This document shows positions 33,182-43,343 of a stretch of 64,000 nucleotides of DNA, piece after piece; the stretch's first letter is position 1, and each line of letters begins with the position of its first letter. The position numbers were made by a program, and so were the translations under genes. The notes beneath the pieces were generated by a model. It was not told the origin of the DNA. It ran no database searches and saw nothing but the letters and a program-made list of their open reading frames with translations. Origin of the DNA: Arthrinium phaeospermum (taxonomy: Eukaryota > Ascomycota > Sordariomycetes > Amphisphaeriales > Apiosporaceae); assembly GCA_006503535.1 (NCBI GenBank), contig QYRS01000011.1, forward strand, positions 2,046,001-2,110,000, in the 5' to 3' direction.

Positions 33182-34819
33182 GGAAAGGCATGGTTGCTAC
33201 GGCCTTCGAGCATGTCACTTACCTTGCGTGCCATGGTCCCTTACTCGCGGGAAGAGGCATGTCTGGGCTCGATGTCGACTGCGTCATGGGTGTACCTGAG
33301 ATCGCGCGGCAGTACGAGCAGATCTGAACAAAGGGTCCAACCTAGATCCCGGAGACTTTACCGGAGATCCTGGGCTAGCCCGTTGGGGCCTGGCGCCGTG
33401 TCTTTGTCTTTTCTTTTTTGGCCCAGATTCAATGGGTGTCTAATTATCCTAGCTGCTCATGCCTGCGAGCATTGGCCCAGCAGCTGTAGAAGTTCGAAGC
33501 TGTGCGGGCATGTAACTCAATCGCAAACAGTGTAACCGGAGACAATCTTCGATCGTGTCAGTTTCTAGCTGAAGCTACATACATGACTGCTTGTCACGTG
33601 GTAGTGATATGTTTACTCCCTGCATACAGCAACAAGGTTGTTTTTCAGCCAGAGAGAACATGCTGAGAGGTGAAACCCTACCCAGGTTTTTACCAGATCT
33701 ACGTTACTCGTCCGATCTGTCAGAGCCGTAAGACGTTAAGCATCTACCTGTCACATTGTAACATCAATCGGGTCGTAAAAATGTACTTTTGTGTATGTGC
33801 GCGTCTTTGGGTGGAAGCTGTCACTCACCCGTGTCGGCGAAAGAGTCGGAAAACACCCATGCTCTAGGCGTCCGGTGTTAGCCAGGATCAGCCAAGGTGG
33901 ATGCCCAAAGAAGCATCGGCACCTTGAAGCATTGCCATGGTGAATGTGAAATATCAGAATTCTGTCAGCATATTCTTGCATCCGGCCGAGTTCAGGCTAA
34001 ATTGTCAGTCGAAGCTGCTGCAATTTCATGTCTACACCGACTTGAGCCCATTTACCAAATTTGTACTCATTGGTCAAAATTGATCGACTTCGCGTGCGGG
34101 AGAGCTCCAGTCAAAAGCTCGGTCAAAGACCACCAGTCTGCCTCACGGCGCGCTACCACACCCAGCGAGTCGATTACTTTCGACTTGAGCAGTTTTCCAA
34201 TTGTCCTTCGCCGGGATGGCAGATGAGTTCACTGATACCTTCAAATTAACATCACCAGACAGGGTTTGCCCATGCGCAATCATGAAACGGGAGATGGTCG
34301 ATTTTACAACTGTTTTTTGATAATGTGTATTGTTTGACCCGTATCTGTGCCGTGGTGTAAAGCTTGAGCACCACAACTTTTTCAAGGCCAATATTGCTTC
34401 AGTCTTCGGCTTGGAGACTATCGAGGTAGTCCCAGAATCCCCGTCCATTGAAGGGACGAGGAGACTTTGCTAGCCGGTGCACAATCACGCCCTCACAAAG
34501 GTAGAGTCACAAGAGTATCGGATTCATTCGATCGCGAGCCGTCGTGGATTGTGTCAAATCGAGGTATTTTTATTTCCGTTCCGAAATGCAGGTGGTGACG
34601 TCTCTCTAGTCGGTGCTAGATCAGAATCAATGCAGAAGCTGTCCATGCCCTTGCCCAGGTCGTCATCGTTCGTTCCGTCCAAATGCCATATCAACACCAG
34701 TCCCAAATCTGTGGAGTCGGCGCGCCGCTGGTTAGCATGAGGCCCATAACAAGTGCAGTGCTGCTTGTAGCGGTGAGGCGCCTGGAGGTTCGTACCACAG
34801 AAACAAGAAAATTCCTCGC
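33182..34819. other. Long intergenic region, no gene seen
   Basis: 1.64 kb upstream of the photolyase and downstream of eS21. AT-richer in the middle. Frames up to about 110 codons exist but none has recognisable content or a splice pattern. Confidence 0.5.
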
Positions 34820-35236
34820 TTATCGCTGGGCATTCCAGACGCTCTTGACGAGGCCATCACGCTGGCAGAGGCGGTTCATGGAGTCATCGGACTCGCCCAT
34901 GGCGCGGACGAAACCGCAGAGGGCGTAGACGTGGTTCTCGCCGGCGACGGCGCGGCCGTTCTCATCAACCTTGGCGATGGAGATCTGGACGGAAGCGTGG
35001 TCCTTGGCCTTGATCAGACCTGCAATTCAGTGGGTTAGTCGCTGGAGGGTAGGTAATTTTGTTTCGAGGTTCGGTTATCGCTCACGGTTGGAAGCCGAGC
35101 ACTTTCTCGGGACGTAACTAAAAAACAACCAAGGTCAGCATTATTGCCCATATCCAGAATCGCGAGTTTTTTGGGCGGCGGCGGTGGCGGCGGTGAAAAC
35201 GTACAGGTCGACAACTTGGCCCTTGTCGTTCTCCAT
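34820..35236 (-). CDS. RPS21: 40S ribosomal protein eS21
   Basis: Three exons, 35236-35205, 35117-35086 and 35019-34820, give 87 residues, the standard length of eS21. The first two exons are only 32 bases each. The joins are in phase (donors GTACGT and GTGAGC; acceptors TTAG and GCAG). The start [18 protein letters not shown] and the end [18 protein letters not shown] match the family throughout. It is a small-subunit protein near the platform and is needed for 18S rRNA 3' maturation. Introns close to the start codon are usual for fungal ribosomal protein genes. Confidence 0.95.
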
Positions 35237-35894
35237 TTTGGCGACTGTGTATTGATGATACGGTGAGGTCGTCGGGGATAATTGGTGGTGGGATGGATTC
35301 GCAAGTCGTACGTCGGTTGCTACTTTCAGCGTTGTCGCAAAAGGGAAATTTCTGGCGGGGGATTGGACTTTTTCGTGAGTGGGAGTGTGTGGGCAAAACT
35401 GCGACCTAATCCGGGAAAGGCTTGGGGCACAAGTACGTATCGGCTTGTGGCGCTTCTTATCTTTTGTGTGGCTTCACTGATAAGTGGTGCTTTGCTGGAT
35501 TTGTGGCTTTAGTGCTGCTTCCCTCTGTACCCACTCAAAGCACCTGACAGCGCGTTTTGTTCGTGGCAAATCGACTGATCATTAGTGGAGTCTAGCTTCG
35601 GCTGGTCGGTGCCTGGGCTGCCAGCTGCCCCGCTACGGAACGGGTTCAATTGTTGACTTCGCCGTTCACGGCCTTCGAGTATTGGATGTATGCGAAGAAA
35701 TAGGCTTGAATCGTTTAATAATTGCGATACCACCCCTGGATTCTTATTTGCAAATTGGGACTACTATCGAATCGCATGTATACCTAACGGCCTGACGCCA
35801 AACCTTCAACGTGCAGCGACTCGTTACGACTGGATGCGCGCGTCGCATTCCTGTCACGTCCCTGGGCCAGGCGATCAGGATCCACGGGGTTGGA
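35237..35894. promoter_or_regulatory. Divergent promoter region, eS21 / SLX4
   Basis: 658 bases between divergent genes, holding both promoters. A frame in register with SLX4 extends up to a GTG at 35811 but contains no ATG before 35895. Confidence 0.5.
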
Positions 35895-38423
35895 ATGGCT
35901 TCCGCCGACGTCTTTCAATCGCCCCCTGCAAAGTCGCATTCGGCTCAACGCTATTCGATGATATCCTCCTCGCCAGAGCTGCCTTCACTGGCCGAACTCG
36001 CCCAACGGCAGACGAAACGATCAGCACCGCTACGAAGCGGCAGCAACGCGGCCCCAATACCAGCGACAGCGCTCACGTCTTTCACTAGTGCCAAGGACGT
36101 GCTGCTACAGGCGCCAGATGGTGATGTTGACGCGGAGCACGCGGCGCGATCACCGTCTCCGAAACCAAAGCCCAAAACTACGAGGAAGCGTGCAACCAAA
36201 GCGAAGCCTAAACCGGAGGCTACGGCGGCACCAGATGAGCCAGGCGAGGCGATCGTGATAACATCTTCGCCCACCGACAAGCCGGTGAAGAAGTCCAGGG
36301 CCAAAAAGGCAGAGACCGCCCAGTCGACAATATCGAGTCGGGTCACGAAGGCGACCACTACAAGCAAAAGCAAAGCTAAGAAGAAGACCGAGACGGTTTC
36401 ACGGCATTTCGCCTCCAAGAAGGAGAAGGAGAAGACTACTGCGCCTGAAGATAGCCCACAACCCGTCGCTTCGGACGTGCAGCAACCAGATCCACCGGTT
36501 GCGACTGTCGAAGCGGAGGTTTCTGCGCCGCCGGAAGTTGCACTTCCAAGACGGAGGGATTGGACACCACCTCCAACAGATGGTCTCGAGAATCCCGAAC
36601 TGTTATCCTCAAGCAGCAAGGCGCCCGCGTCAAAAGAGATCTTCCAGAACATGTGCCAGGACTTTGCTCGGCCTGGGGAGAAGGACCCCATTGCCAAACC
36701 CTCGGCGGAGATTGCCGAATTCTTGAAGAAACGCAAGTTGAATGAGCTTCCGGCGAACGAACAGGCGTCCGGCTCGACAGAGACTTCGCCCACAAAGCCT
36801 GCCGCGGCCAAGAAAAAGAAGAAGATCCGCACCATCACCGAGTTGGCAATGGCCCCCTATCAATTGCCTGATCTGAGTGACGGCATTGTCTTGACTCCCG
36901 GAAACACAGAAACGCTCCTCAAACACTTTGACGTTGACGGGGCTGTCCAGGCGCAGGCTGACCATCAGAGGATTGTCATGGATTTCCAAGAAGAGAAGAG
37001 CAAAGGCAGGAAGAAGAAAGCGCCCGCCAAACCTCGCAAGAAGAAGGCAGGGACTGCCGAGGACCCGATCCTGTTGTCGCCCAACTCGGCGATGAAGCAG
37101 GCTTCAAACGTAGACTTTCTGTTTGGCACCTCGAGCCAGCTGCAGAGTGATGAACCGGCCGAGGTGCTCCGTGACCTACAGGCCGCAATCCAGGCCTCGA
37201 ATCGAGCGAATGATGATGACGAAGATGATGACGACAAATCCGGCCTATGGCACAAAGGAGCGCGAGACGTTGATGGGAGCCTGCTTATATTTAAGGTTGT
37301 AGACTCTAGCGATGGGGTGGAGCCTAGCAGAGGGTCTCCCTCTCCCGCCCCGGAGGCTTCTACAACGGACAACGACTTCCCAGATATCAGCAAGATATGC
37401 GCGTCGACATCGCAAGCAGGCCCATCTAGTTTGACGACGACACAAACTACCCAATCCCAGCAGGCAGTGCCGAGTTCGCGAACAACGCTACCAAGCAGTG
37501 AAGCGCCAGCAACAATGGCGCCACCACCACCACCGCCGCGCCCAGCCCCAGTCCCAGCTGCCAAATCGAAACGCCCTGACTTCACAATATTCACTGATGC
37601 GCAACTTTCCCGTAAAATAAGCACGTATGGCTTCAAACCGATGAAACGGCGAACAGCAATGATTGCGCTTCTGGAGCAATGCTGGGACGAGCAACAACCC
37701 GAACCCACTATTTCCAGCTCTTCTACAGCCGCGGCTCCAGCTTCTGCGCCCCCTGAGACGGCCATATCACCAGCCAAGAAACCTCGTGGCAGACCAAAGA
37801 AGGACACTGCTGCGACAGCTTCTACTTCTTCGGCACCACCAGCCGCATCAGCATCCGCGGCACCTAAGTCACCAAAGCGGGGTCGCCCGCGGAAAGACTC
37901 TGGCAGCCAAAGTCCAATCAAAGCTCCAAAAGTTACGACCCCAATGCGGGGGCGTACCAAGCCTGCATCTTCCAAGGCGACCAAGAAGGCGATTGAAATC
38001 GCCGACTCGGATGACGAAGAGGAAGCTTTGTCGGTGTCGGCAGGCAGATCCTCGCCGGACCCGGTTTTCTCGTCGCCGCCCCCACTCGACCTCTCCATTT
38101 CTGAAGATGCCGCCGAGGCCGACCTGTCGCTGAACCTGTCGCCCACCGACCAGGAAGCTTCCTCGTTTACTTATATCACGAAAGCCGTGACGACGGCGCC
38201 GCGGTCGACAGACCCGCAGAACCCGTCGTGGCACGAGCTGATGCTCATGTACACGCCCGTCATCCTCGAGGACCTGGCCGCGTGGCTGAATGCGGGCGCG
38301 CTGACGCGGGTGGGCTACGATGCCGAGGTATCGGCGCTGCAGGTCAAGCGGTGGTGCGAGTCGAAGAGCGTTATTTGTCTGTGGCGGGCTAACTCGAAGG
38401 GGGGGACGCGGAAGCGGTATTGA
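35895..38423 (+). CDS. SLX4: Structure-specific endonuclease scaffold subunit SLX4
   Basis: Single exon, 842 residues from the ATG at 35895 (MASADVFQSP). Most of the protein is low-complexity Lys/Pro/Ser/Thr-rich sequence, as usual for SLX4. A SAP-like segment lies at about 560-600 (FTDAQLSRKISTYGFKPMKRR). AT-hook-like motifs follow at about 628 (KPRGRPKK) and 660 (KRGRPRKD). The diagnostic C-terminal SLX1-binding domain covers about 775-842 (WHELMLMYTPVILEDLAAWLN, VKRWCESKSVICLWR). With SLX1 it cuts branched DNA such as stalled forks and Holliday junctions. A conserved motif near the end of a fast-evolving protein is what makes this call firm. It sits next to eS21 and a Nudix gene in what looks like a conserved housekeeping block. 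Confidence 0.92.
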   Translation: MASADVFQSPPAKSHSAQRYSMISSSPELPSLAELAQRQTKRSAPLRSGSNAAPIPATALTSFTSAKDVLLQAPDGDVDAEHAARSPSPKPKPKTTRKRATKAKPKPEATAAPDEPGEAIVITSSPTDKPVKKSRAKKAETAQSTISSRVTKATTTSKSKAKKKTETVSRHFASKKEKEKTTAPEDSPQPVASDVQQPDPPVATVEAEVSAPPEVALPRRRDWTPPPTDGLENPELLSSSSKAPASKEIFQNMCQDFARPGEKDPIAKPSAEIAEFLKKRKLNELPANEQASGSTETSPTKPAAAKKKKKIRTITELAMAPYQLPDLSDGIVLTPGNTETLLKHFDVDGAVQAQADHQRIVMDFQEEKSKGRKKKAPAKPRKKKAGTAEDPILLSPNSAMKQASNVDFLFGTSSQLQSDEPAEVLRDLQAAIQASNRANDDDEDDDDKSGLWHKGARDVDGSLLIFKVVDSSDGVEPSRGSPSPAPEASTTDNDFPDISKICASTSQAGPSSLTTTQTTQSQQAVPSSRTTLPSSEAPATMAPPPPPPRPAPVPAAKSKRPDFTIFTDAQLSRKISTYGFKPMKRRTAMIALLEQCWDEQQPEPTISSSSTAAAPASAPPETAISPAKKPRGRPKKDTAATASTSSAPPAASASAAPKSPKRGRPRKDSGSQSPIKAPKVTTPMRGRTKPASSKATKKAIEIADSDDEEEALSVSAGRSSPDPVFSSPPPLDLSISEDAAEADLSLNLSPTDQEASSFTYITKAVTTAPRSTDPQNPSWHELMLMYTPVILEDLAAWLNAGALTRVGYDAEVSALQVKRWCESKSVICLWRANSKGGTRKRY

Positions 38424-38826
38424 GTTGTGCTGTCACATTGTTATTTTGGTAGAGTTGTTGGAGTTGGTAATGAGCGCGCGCGTACGGCATTCAGGCACGA
38501 AATGATATCCCCCTCGTATATATGCATCCTTTAGATGCGATAGACTTCGCTTACGCTCTTTGTTTCAATTGATACACGATTATACATCCACATCACTGGC
38601 ATCTTTCGTGACCTGCTAATGGCTGGAATCAAGCCGATCAATTGTGATGGCCTTTTTCTGCTACTAGCTCGTTGAAAATGCGGAGGCGGGGCATAGCGGT
38701 AGGATGAGACCCACACAGACCTCGAGACTACCAGGGGAACCTCGGCATGGGGCTTCGCACGACCTCTTCGATGACATGTAAAGGCGTGTCGATCGCAGTA
38801 GTCTTTAAGGGTAAAAGATCCTGAAA
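38424..38826. other. Intergenic, no gene seen
   Basis: 403 bases between SLX4 and the Nudix gene. The minus-strand frame here has no recognisable protein. Confidence 0.5.
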
Positions 38827-40263
38827 ATGCCACGATGCATATCTCATTCTGTTCGGTCTTCCCCTTATAAGTCGTTGAGATTTTCAAAAGAATCTCACGT
38901 TTTCAATCACTCAATATTTCTCCGGCCTCGGCAGCATCTGCGAGCAATCACCACCGCTTGCCTTGCACCCAGGCGCTCCGCCCGCCGGGAGCCTACCTTG
39001 CGCATAGCTAGTCGCTCAGGGGTCTTCGATTGTCGTCCACTTCCGCCATTCGGCAGCGCTCTGCCTGCCGGGAACATGTACTCGACCACCACCAAACAGC
39101 CCAAGGGCCCGTCGGCAGAACCCCGGCCCAGCTCCAGCATCATCCTGCTGTCCCACACCAACCAGGTCCTACTGCTGCGGCGGGTCAAGACGTCGCGGTC
39201 CTTTGCCTCGGCGCACGTCTTCCCCGGCGGGAACCTGTCCGAGTTCCACGACGGGCCCGTTCCGTCTCAGCAGAACGTGGACAGTCTGGCCTACCGCCTG
39301 GGCGCCGTCCGGGAGACGTTCGAGGAGAGCGGGATCTTGTTGGCGCGCAGGAAGGGGAAGCCGGTGGGGGATGGGGGGTTGTTGGTGCTGTCGGCACAAG
39401 AACGGGATGAGGCGCGCAAGGCGATTTATAATAACGAGGTTAGGTTTACGGAGTGGCTGGATAGTGTTGGGGGTGTCGCTGATACGGGTATGTTTCTTCC
39501 CTCCACATCCGAGCACAAGTGCCCTTGGTAGCCTCGTGTTCGAAGGTTGTATGTTGATCAACCTGCAGATAACCTGTTGCCGTTCACCCGTTGGGTCACG
39601 CCTCCAGCTACCCCCAGGCGGTTCACCACGCAGATGTACATTTACATGCTTCCTTTCCCCCAACACACCTCTGCATCATCAGGGGTCGACGACTCCATAA
39701 GTAAAGCTGCCATCCATGCCGAGTCGGTCCTGCCCACCCCGGATGGTGCCGAGATCACCACCTCCGCCTTCGAAGACGCCGCGACCTGGCTTTCGCGACA
39801 GCAGCGCGGCGACATCATCCTCTTCCCGCCGCAAGCCTTCCTCTTGACCCTGATATCGCAATTCTGCCACGGACCACCGCCCGAGTCCTCCTCTTCAACC
39901 CCCACGAGCGACTACTACCAGCGCCAACGTGACGAGCTGACCGAGTTCCTGCACCGCGTCCCCACGGCCTCCAAGCCCCGGTCCCTCAAGAACCCCACCT
40001 CCCAGATCCCCTGGGCCGACAAGGTCATCTCGCCCGTCACCACCATGGTGACGGACGACGGCCGCATCCTGCTGAGCCTCGACCGCCCGGGCCCGGAGCT
40101 CGCGGGCAGCGGCCGCGGCGGCGACTGGGAGCGCGTCGTGCTGGTGCGGTTCGACAAGGGGACGGCGCGGGAGGTGCAGGTGCTGGACCGGGAGGAGGCG
40201 TTCCGGGTGCTGCGGCCGGCGGAGGCGAAGGGGGCGGGGGCGGCTAGTAAGGAGAAACTGTGA
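38827..40263 (+). CDS. Nudix hydrolase, NUDT19-like
   Basis: Exons 38827-39487 and 39569-40263 (GTATGT...GCAG, phase 1) encode 451 residues. The Nudix region starts about residue 100 (SSIILLSHTNQVLLLRR). Its box is FPGGNLSEF (about 130) followed, after an insertion, by RETFEESGILL (about 161). The long spacing between the Gly part and the REx2EE part is typical of the NUDT19/RP2 branch, whose members hydrolyse CoA and acyl-CoA diphosphate bonds. The N-terminal 80 residues are Arg/Ser-rich without acids and could be a mitochondrial presequence. An ATG at 39076 (MYSTTTKQ) would remove it. The C-terminus KEKL only partly resembles a peroxisomal signal. Substrate is inferred from the family. Confidence 0.85.
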
Positions 40264-41492
40264 TATTACTTTTGATAATAATATATGTTTATATATATAA
40301 GATGTTTCCTCCACATCTCCCCTGACGCAGTTTGCCTCTCGAGATCATTGTTCTTCCTTGACGAATCAAGCAACAAACTGTTTGCATAAATGCCCTTATA
40401 TTGCCGAAATAACGTTCCGTATATCGTGAAATGAAAGGGGATAGTTTGCATGCTGTAATTAATAATCGCAGAGCTTCAACTGTTTGCTTAGCAGGAGATT
40501 GACGTGCGGATCGGATCGACGCCGGATTGAGCTCCCTTACCGATTGACCGGGACCTTTGAAACTGGCCGCTGCAGCAAGGGCGGGCCGTGTCGGTTCCAA
40601 GTATAGACCACAAGCTGACATCCCACTCCGGCGTACTTGTGCTATAACGTGGGATGGACGATACGTACGGGCAGGGGCTTATGGGGTTGCACACGGTGAC
40701 GGCTGACAGAAGCGAAGATCAAGGTTGACGAGAAGCCACTACTGCGAATTTATCACATTTTTATAGATGGGGACGAATTACCTTTTCCCCTTTTATCTAG
40801 CCATTCGTTCAAGCAAAAGCTCGTTGTCTGCATACAATTATCTATTTGACCATTCTGGTGAAAGGCGTGGATGTCATTTGATCAGCTGATTGGTGCCCAA
40901 GGCCGTTGTTCCCGAGATACACTGGCGCCCGGGGGGTTCAAATCTTGCGGACGGTAACCAAGGAGACAATGTAATGCTACCCAGGGATATGGTCGTCTTT
41001 ACTACCTACGACTATGTGCCGAAGGAACACGGCCTGTCCCTTGTAGAGAGTTGCATCTGCCAATTTGGGACTTGGGGGCATACGGAGAGCCGCATAGTGG
41101 TGAGCACTGTTGCTTAATCTAGTTGGTCCTTCTTAACTCGAACCCCTTGATATGCACGTACCATCATGTGCCTTGAATACCACATCCCGGTTCTATTACA
41201 GTCTTTAGATAGATGTTATTCGTTGCTCGGCGCCGATCACAGAGTGACCCATGATGGAAGAGTTTGCTATTCATTTAGGAGCACCAACTAGATTCATGTA
41301 ACACAACCAACAGAGTCTTTTCGTTTTCAATTTCTACTATATAAAATACTGCCCAGGCTGCTTCCATTAATTCTGTTCTCAACTCACCAGCACCATTCTT
41401 TTCTTCTTGTTCTTCTTCCAAGACAGACCAAGTACCCTGGCAGAAACATTCTCGCCACCCATCAAAGACCATCTACTCGGCCTTCCTTCGCC
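40264..41492. other. Intergenic, no gene seen
   Basis: 1.23 kb, AT-rich near 40.3 kb. It ends in the promoter of the first small secreted protein. A GGTTCAAATC string at 40936 resembles a tRNA B-box, but no cloverleaf could be folded around it. Confidence 0.5.
41338..41346 (+). promoter_or_regulatory. TATA box of small secreted protein 1
   Basis: TATATAAAA starts 155 bases before the ATG at 41493. The paralogous gene has a TATATAAG at almost the same distance, which supports both. Confidence 0.6.
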
Positions 41493-41926
41493 ATGAGACT
41501 CTCCGTCGCCCTCAGCCTTTTAGGGACCTTTGCTTCCTTGGCCTCGAGCTACGAAGTGGACATCTGTAAGTAGCCAACCGGTACCCTCACCCATCGACCA
41601 CCGCTCCGGATTCGCGGGAACACATCTGCATAGTGTTGATGGATTTGTGACTAACGTTGTGGTTCGGCGCAACAGGTTCGCCCTCGTGCAACTCCGCGGC
41701 CTGCTGCACCACGGTCACGGGCCCCGACGACGACAAGTGGCGTGAACTCCCCGCCGGCTACCGGAACGGGCTTCGCTATTTCAAAATTGTCCGCGGTTGC
41801 TGCCTATTCGAAGACAAATGGGACATGTGCGTACTGTCCCCTAACGGCAGCGGAAGTCCTACCGACCCTGCCGGTCAAATAAAAGAGCATGGCACGGGAC
41901 TGAGATGCCCGATTCGTTCGGATTAA
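41493..41926 (+). CDS. Small secreted cysteine-rich protein 1 (effector-like)
   Basis: Exons 41493-41565 and 41676-41926 (GTAAGT...ACAG, phase 1) give 107 residues. The N-terminus MRLSVALSLLGTFASLASS is a clear signal peptide, cleaved near residue 19. The mature protein has eight cysteines with two CC pairs, in the order C, C, CC, CC, C, C. It shares the block CCTT(V/I)TGP, W, R(E/D)LPAGYR with the next gene. The first cysteine codon is split by the intron. No enzyme motif is present. Size, signal peptide and even cysteine count fit a candidate effector or antimicrobial-type protein; the role is inference. Confidence 0.82.
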
Positions 41927-42838
41927 GAGATGTAGAGGGCAGGCGAGGAGCCCACGGGACTGAGGCCTGAGTACATAAGGCGAAACACTTTTCAATTTAC
42001 CCCCAATGGGGCCTTTTTCTTTGCATTTTACACACTTCCAGGAGGTGGCAGATGGTTTTATTATATAATTTTCATTCATCCGGAAGTCAGCTTGTCAGCT
42101 GTTTTACAGTTACATAGAAACTCTTATCAACATTATTGAAGAGCACAGTATGCTTGCACAAGTAGCTAAAGTATAAGTAAAAAGTGTTCCTCATAAACCC
42201 CATTGTACTCTTACTGGACGTGACGCCCAGACCCTTAGCGACCGAACCCTCCTCAATTTGGCCTTTCAGGACGCGTTCCTGTTTGCGTCCCCTTGTCATG
42301 GGCGTGCTGTGATGTAGAGTATCTCGCGGCCCGGGCGGGCCGAGCGAGTGGTATCATGGTCATGATAGGTCGTCCCATGGGGTAGCCATCCAGGGATACG
42401 CGTCTAGACGCCAAAAGGCCCTCCCGTCCTGCGCGACCCAAGCACCCGGGAACAGCAATGGCACGGTGTTGGTTCCAATTAAGATGACGGAATCCACTTC
42501 CGACCCCGGTGCCGTGCGCCCGGGAACTTGCCATTCGTTGATCAGGAACGCCGAGAAGAAAGAGTTGTAAAATTGCGAAATTGCGGTTCAAGTGGCAGAC
42601 CCAACTCATGAAGATTTCGCAACCAATGATACGAACCACAATCAACACTGCTCTATTTGAACAGTGACGCTTAAGGTGGGTGAGTATATAAGTATGTGCA
42701 TGTAAAGCCTGGATGTCCGCCATCGTCATTGACATGCAACCGTGGTTACTTAAATATACCCGCTGAACGCGTTCATACCAAGAGTCCCTGGCAGAAATCA
42801 AAAAGTCCACCAAAGCCTGGGCCCGAACCGCACGCACC
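41927..42838. other. Intergenic region with the promoter of small secreted protein 2
   Basis: 912 bases. It contains the TATA box at 42685. A 199-codon minus-strand frame (42253-42852) overlaps the next gene's start and has no recognisable content. Confidence 0.5.
42685..42692 (+). promoter_or_regulatory. TATA box of small secreted protein 2
   Basis: TATATAAG starts 154 bases before the ATG at 42839, matching the 155-base distance in the paralogue. Confidence 0.6.
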
Positions 42839-43248
42839 ATGAAACTGTCCATCCCCGCCTGCCTGCTAGCAGCCTTCTCCTCCCTGGCCTCAGGTTACTC
42901 CATCGATATCTGTAAGTCGGGCGTTTCCCCCACAGTAATTACCAACATCGTCCATCCCCACCAACATCGCGTCCTTGGCGACTAATTTGCCCCTTCATAC
43001 TAGGTTCCAACGCGTGCAGCTCCCGCGCCTGCTGCACCACCATCACCGGCCCCAACGACCGGGTGTGGCGCGATCTGCCCGCCGGCTACCGCGGCAGGCT
43101 GCGCCACATGAAGCTCAACAGCGGCTGCTGCGAATGGGACAAGACCCTCGCCATCGGCTGCCCGCCCGCCTCCTGGGGAAGCCCGACGAGCCCCGGCGGC
43201 CGGCCGGCCACGGGGGCGTACGCGTCAACGAGGTTCAATTGCTGGTGA
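42839..43248 (+). CDS. Small secreted cysteine-rich protein 2, paralogue of the preceding gene
   Basis: Exons 42839-42911 and 43004-43248 (GTAAGT...CTAG, phase 1) give 105 residues. Exon 1 is 73 bases, exactly as in the paralogue, and ends within the same cysteine codon. The signal peptide is MKLSIPACLLAAFSSLASG. The mature part keeps eight cysteines in the same order, with CCTTITGP and WRDLPAGYRGRLR, but the C-terminal third is diverged and Pro/Ser/Gly-rich. The two genes are a tandem duplication with the same orientation and promoter layout. Divergence is concentrated after the second CC pair, which may reflect relaxed or positive selection. Confidence 0.82.
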
Positions 43249-43343
43249 TTGAGGAGGCGGGAGGGTTGTTTATTTTAACCAATTTCTAATTCCAGGCTTC
43301 GCGCCATAAGCTACGAAGCCTTTGTGATATTTTAAACCATATT

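Noticed and set aside
35811..35894. Extension of SLX4 upstream of 35895
   Set aside because: The frame starts only at a GTG and has no ATG before 35895.
36965..38146. 393-codon minus-strand open frame
   Set aside because: Antisense to SLX4; Ser-rich low-complexity product with no domain.
40930..40960. GGTTCAAATC, a tRNA B-box-like string
   Set aside because: No matching A-box or acceptor stem could be paired around it.
42253..42852. 199-codon minus-strand open frame
   Set aside because: Overlaps the start and promoter of small secreted protein 2 and has no recognisable content.
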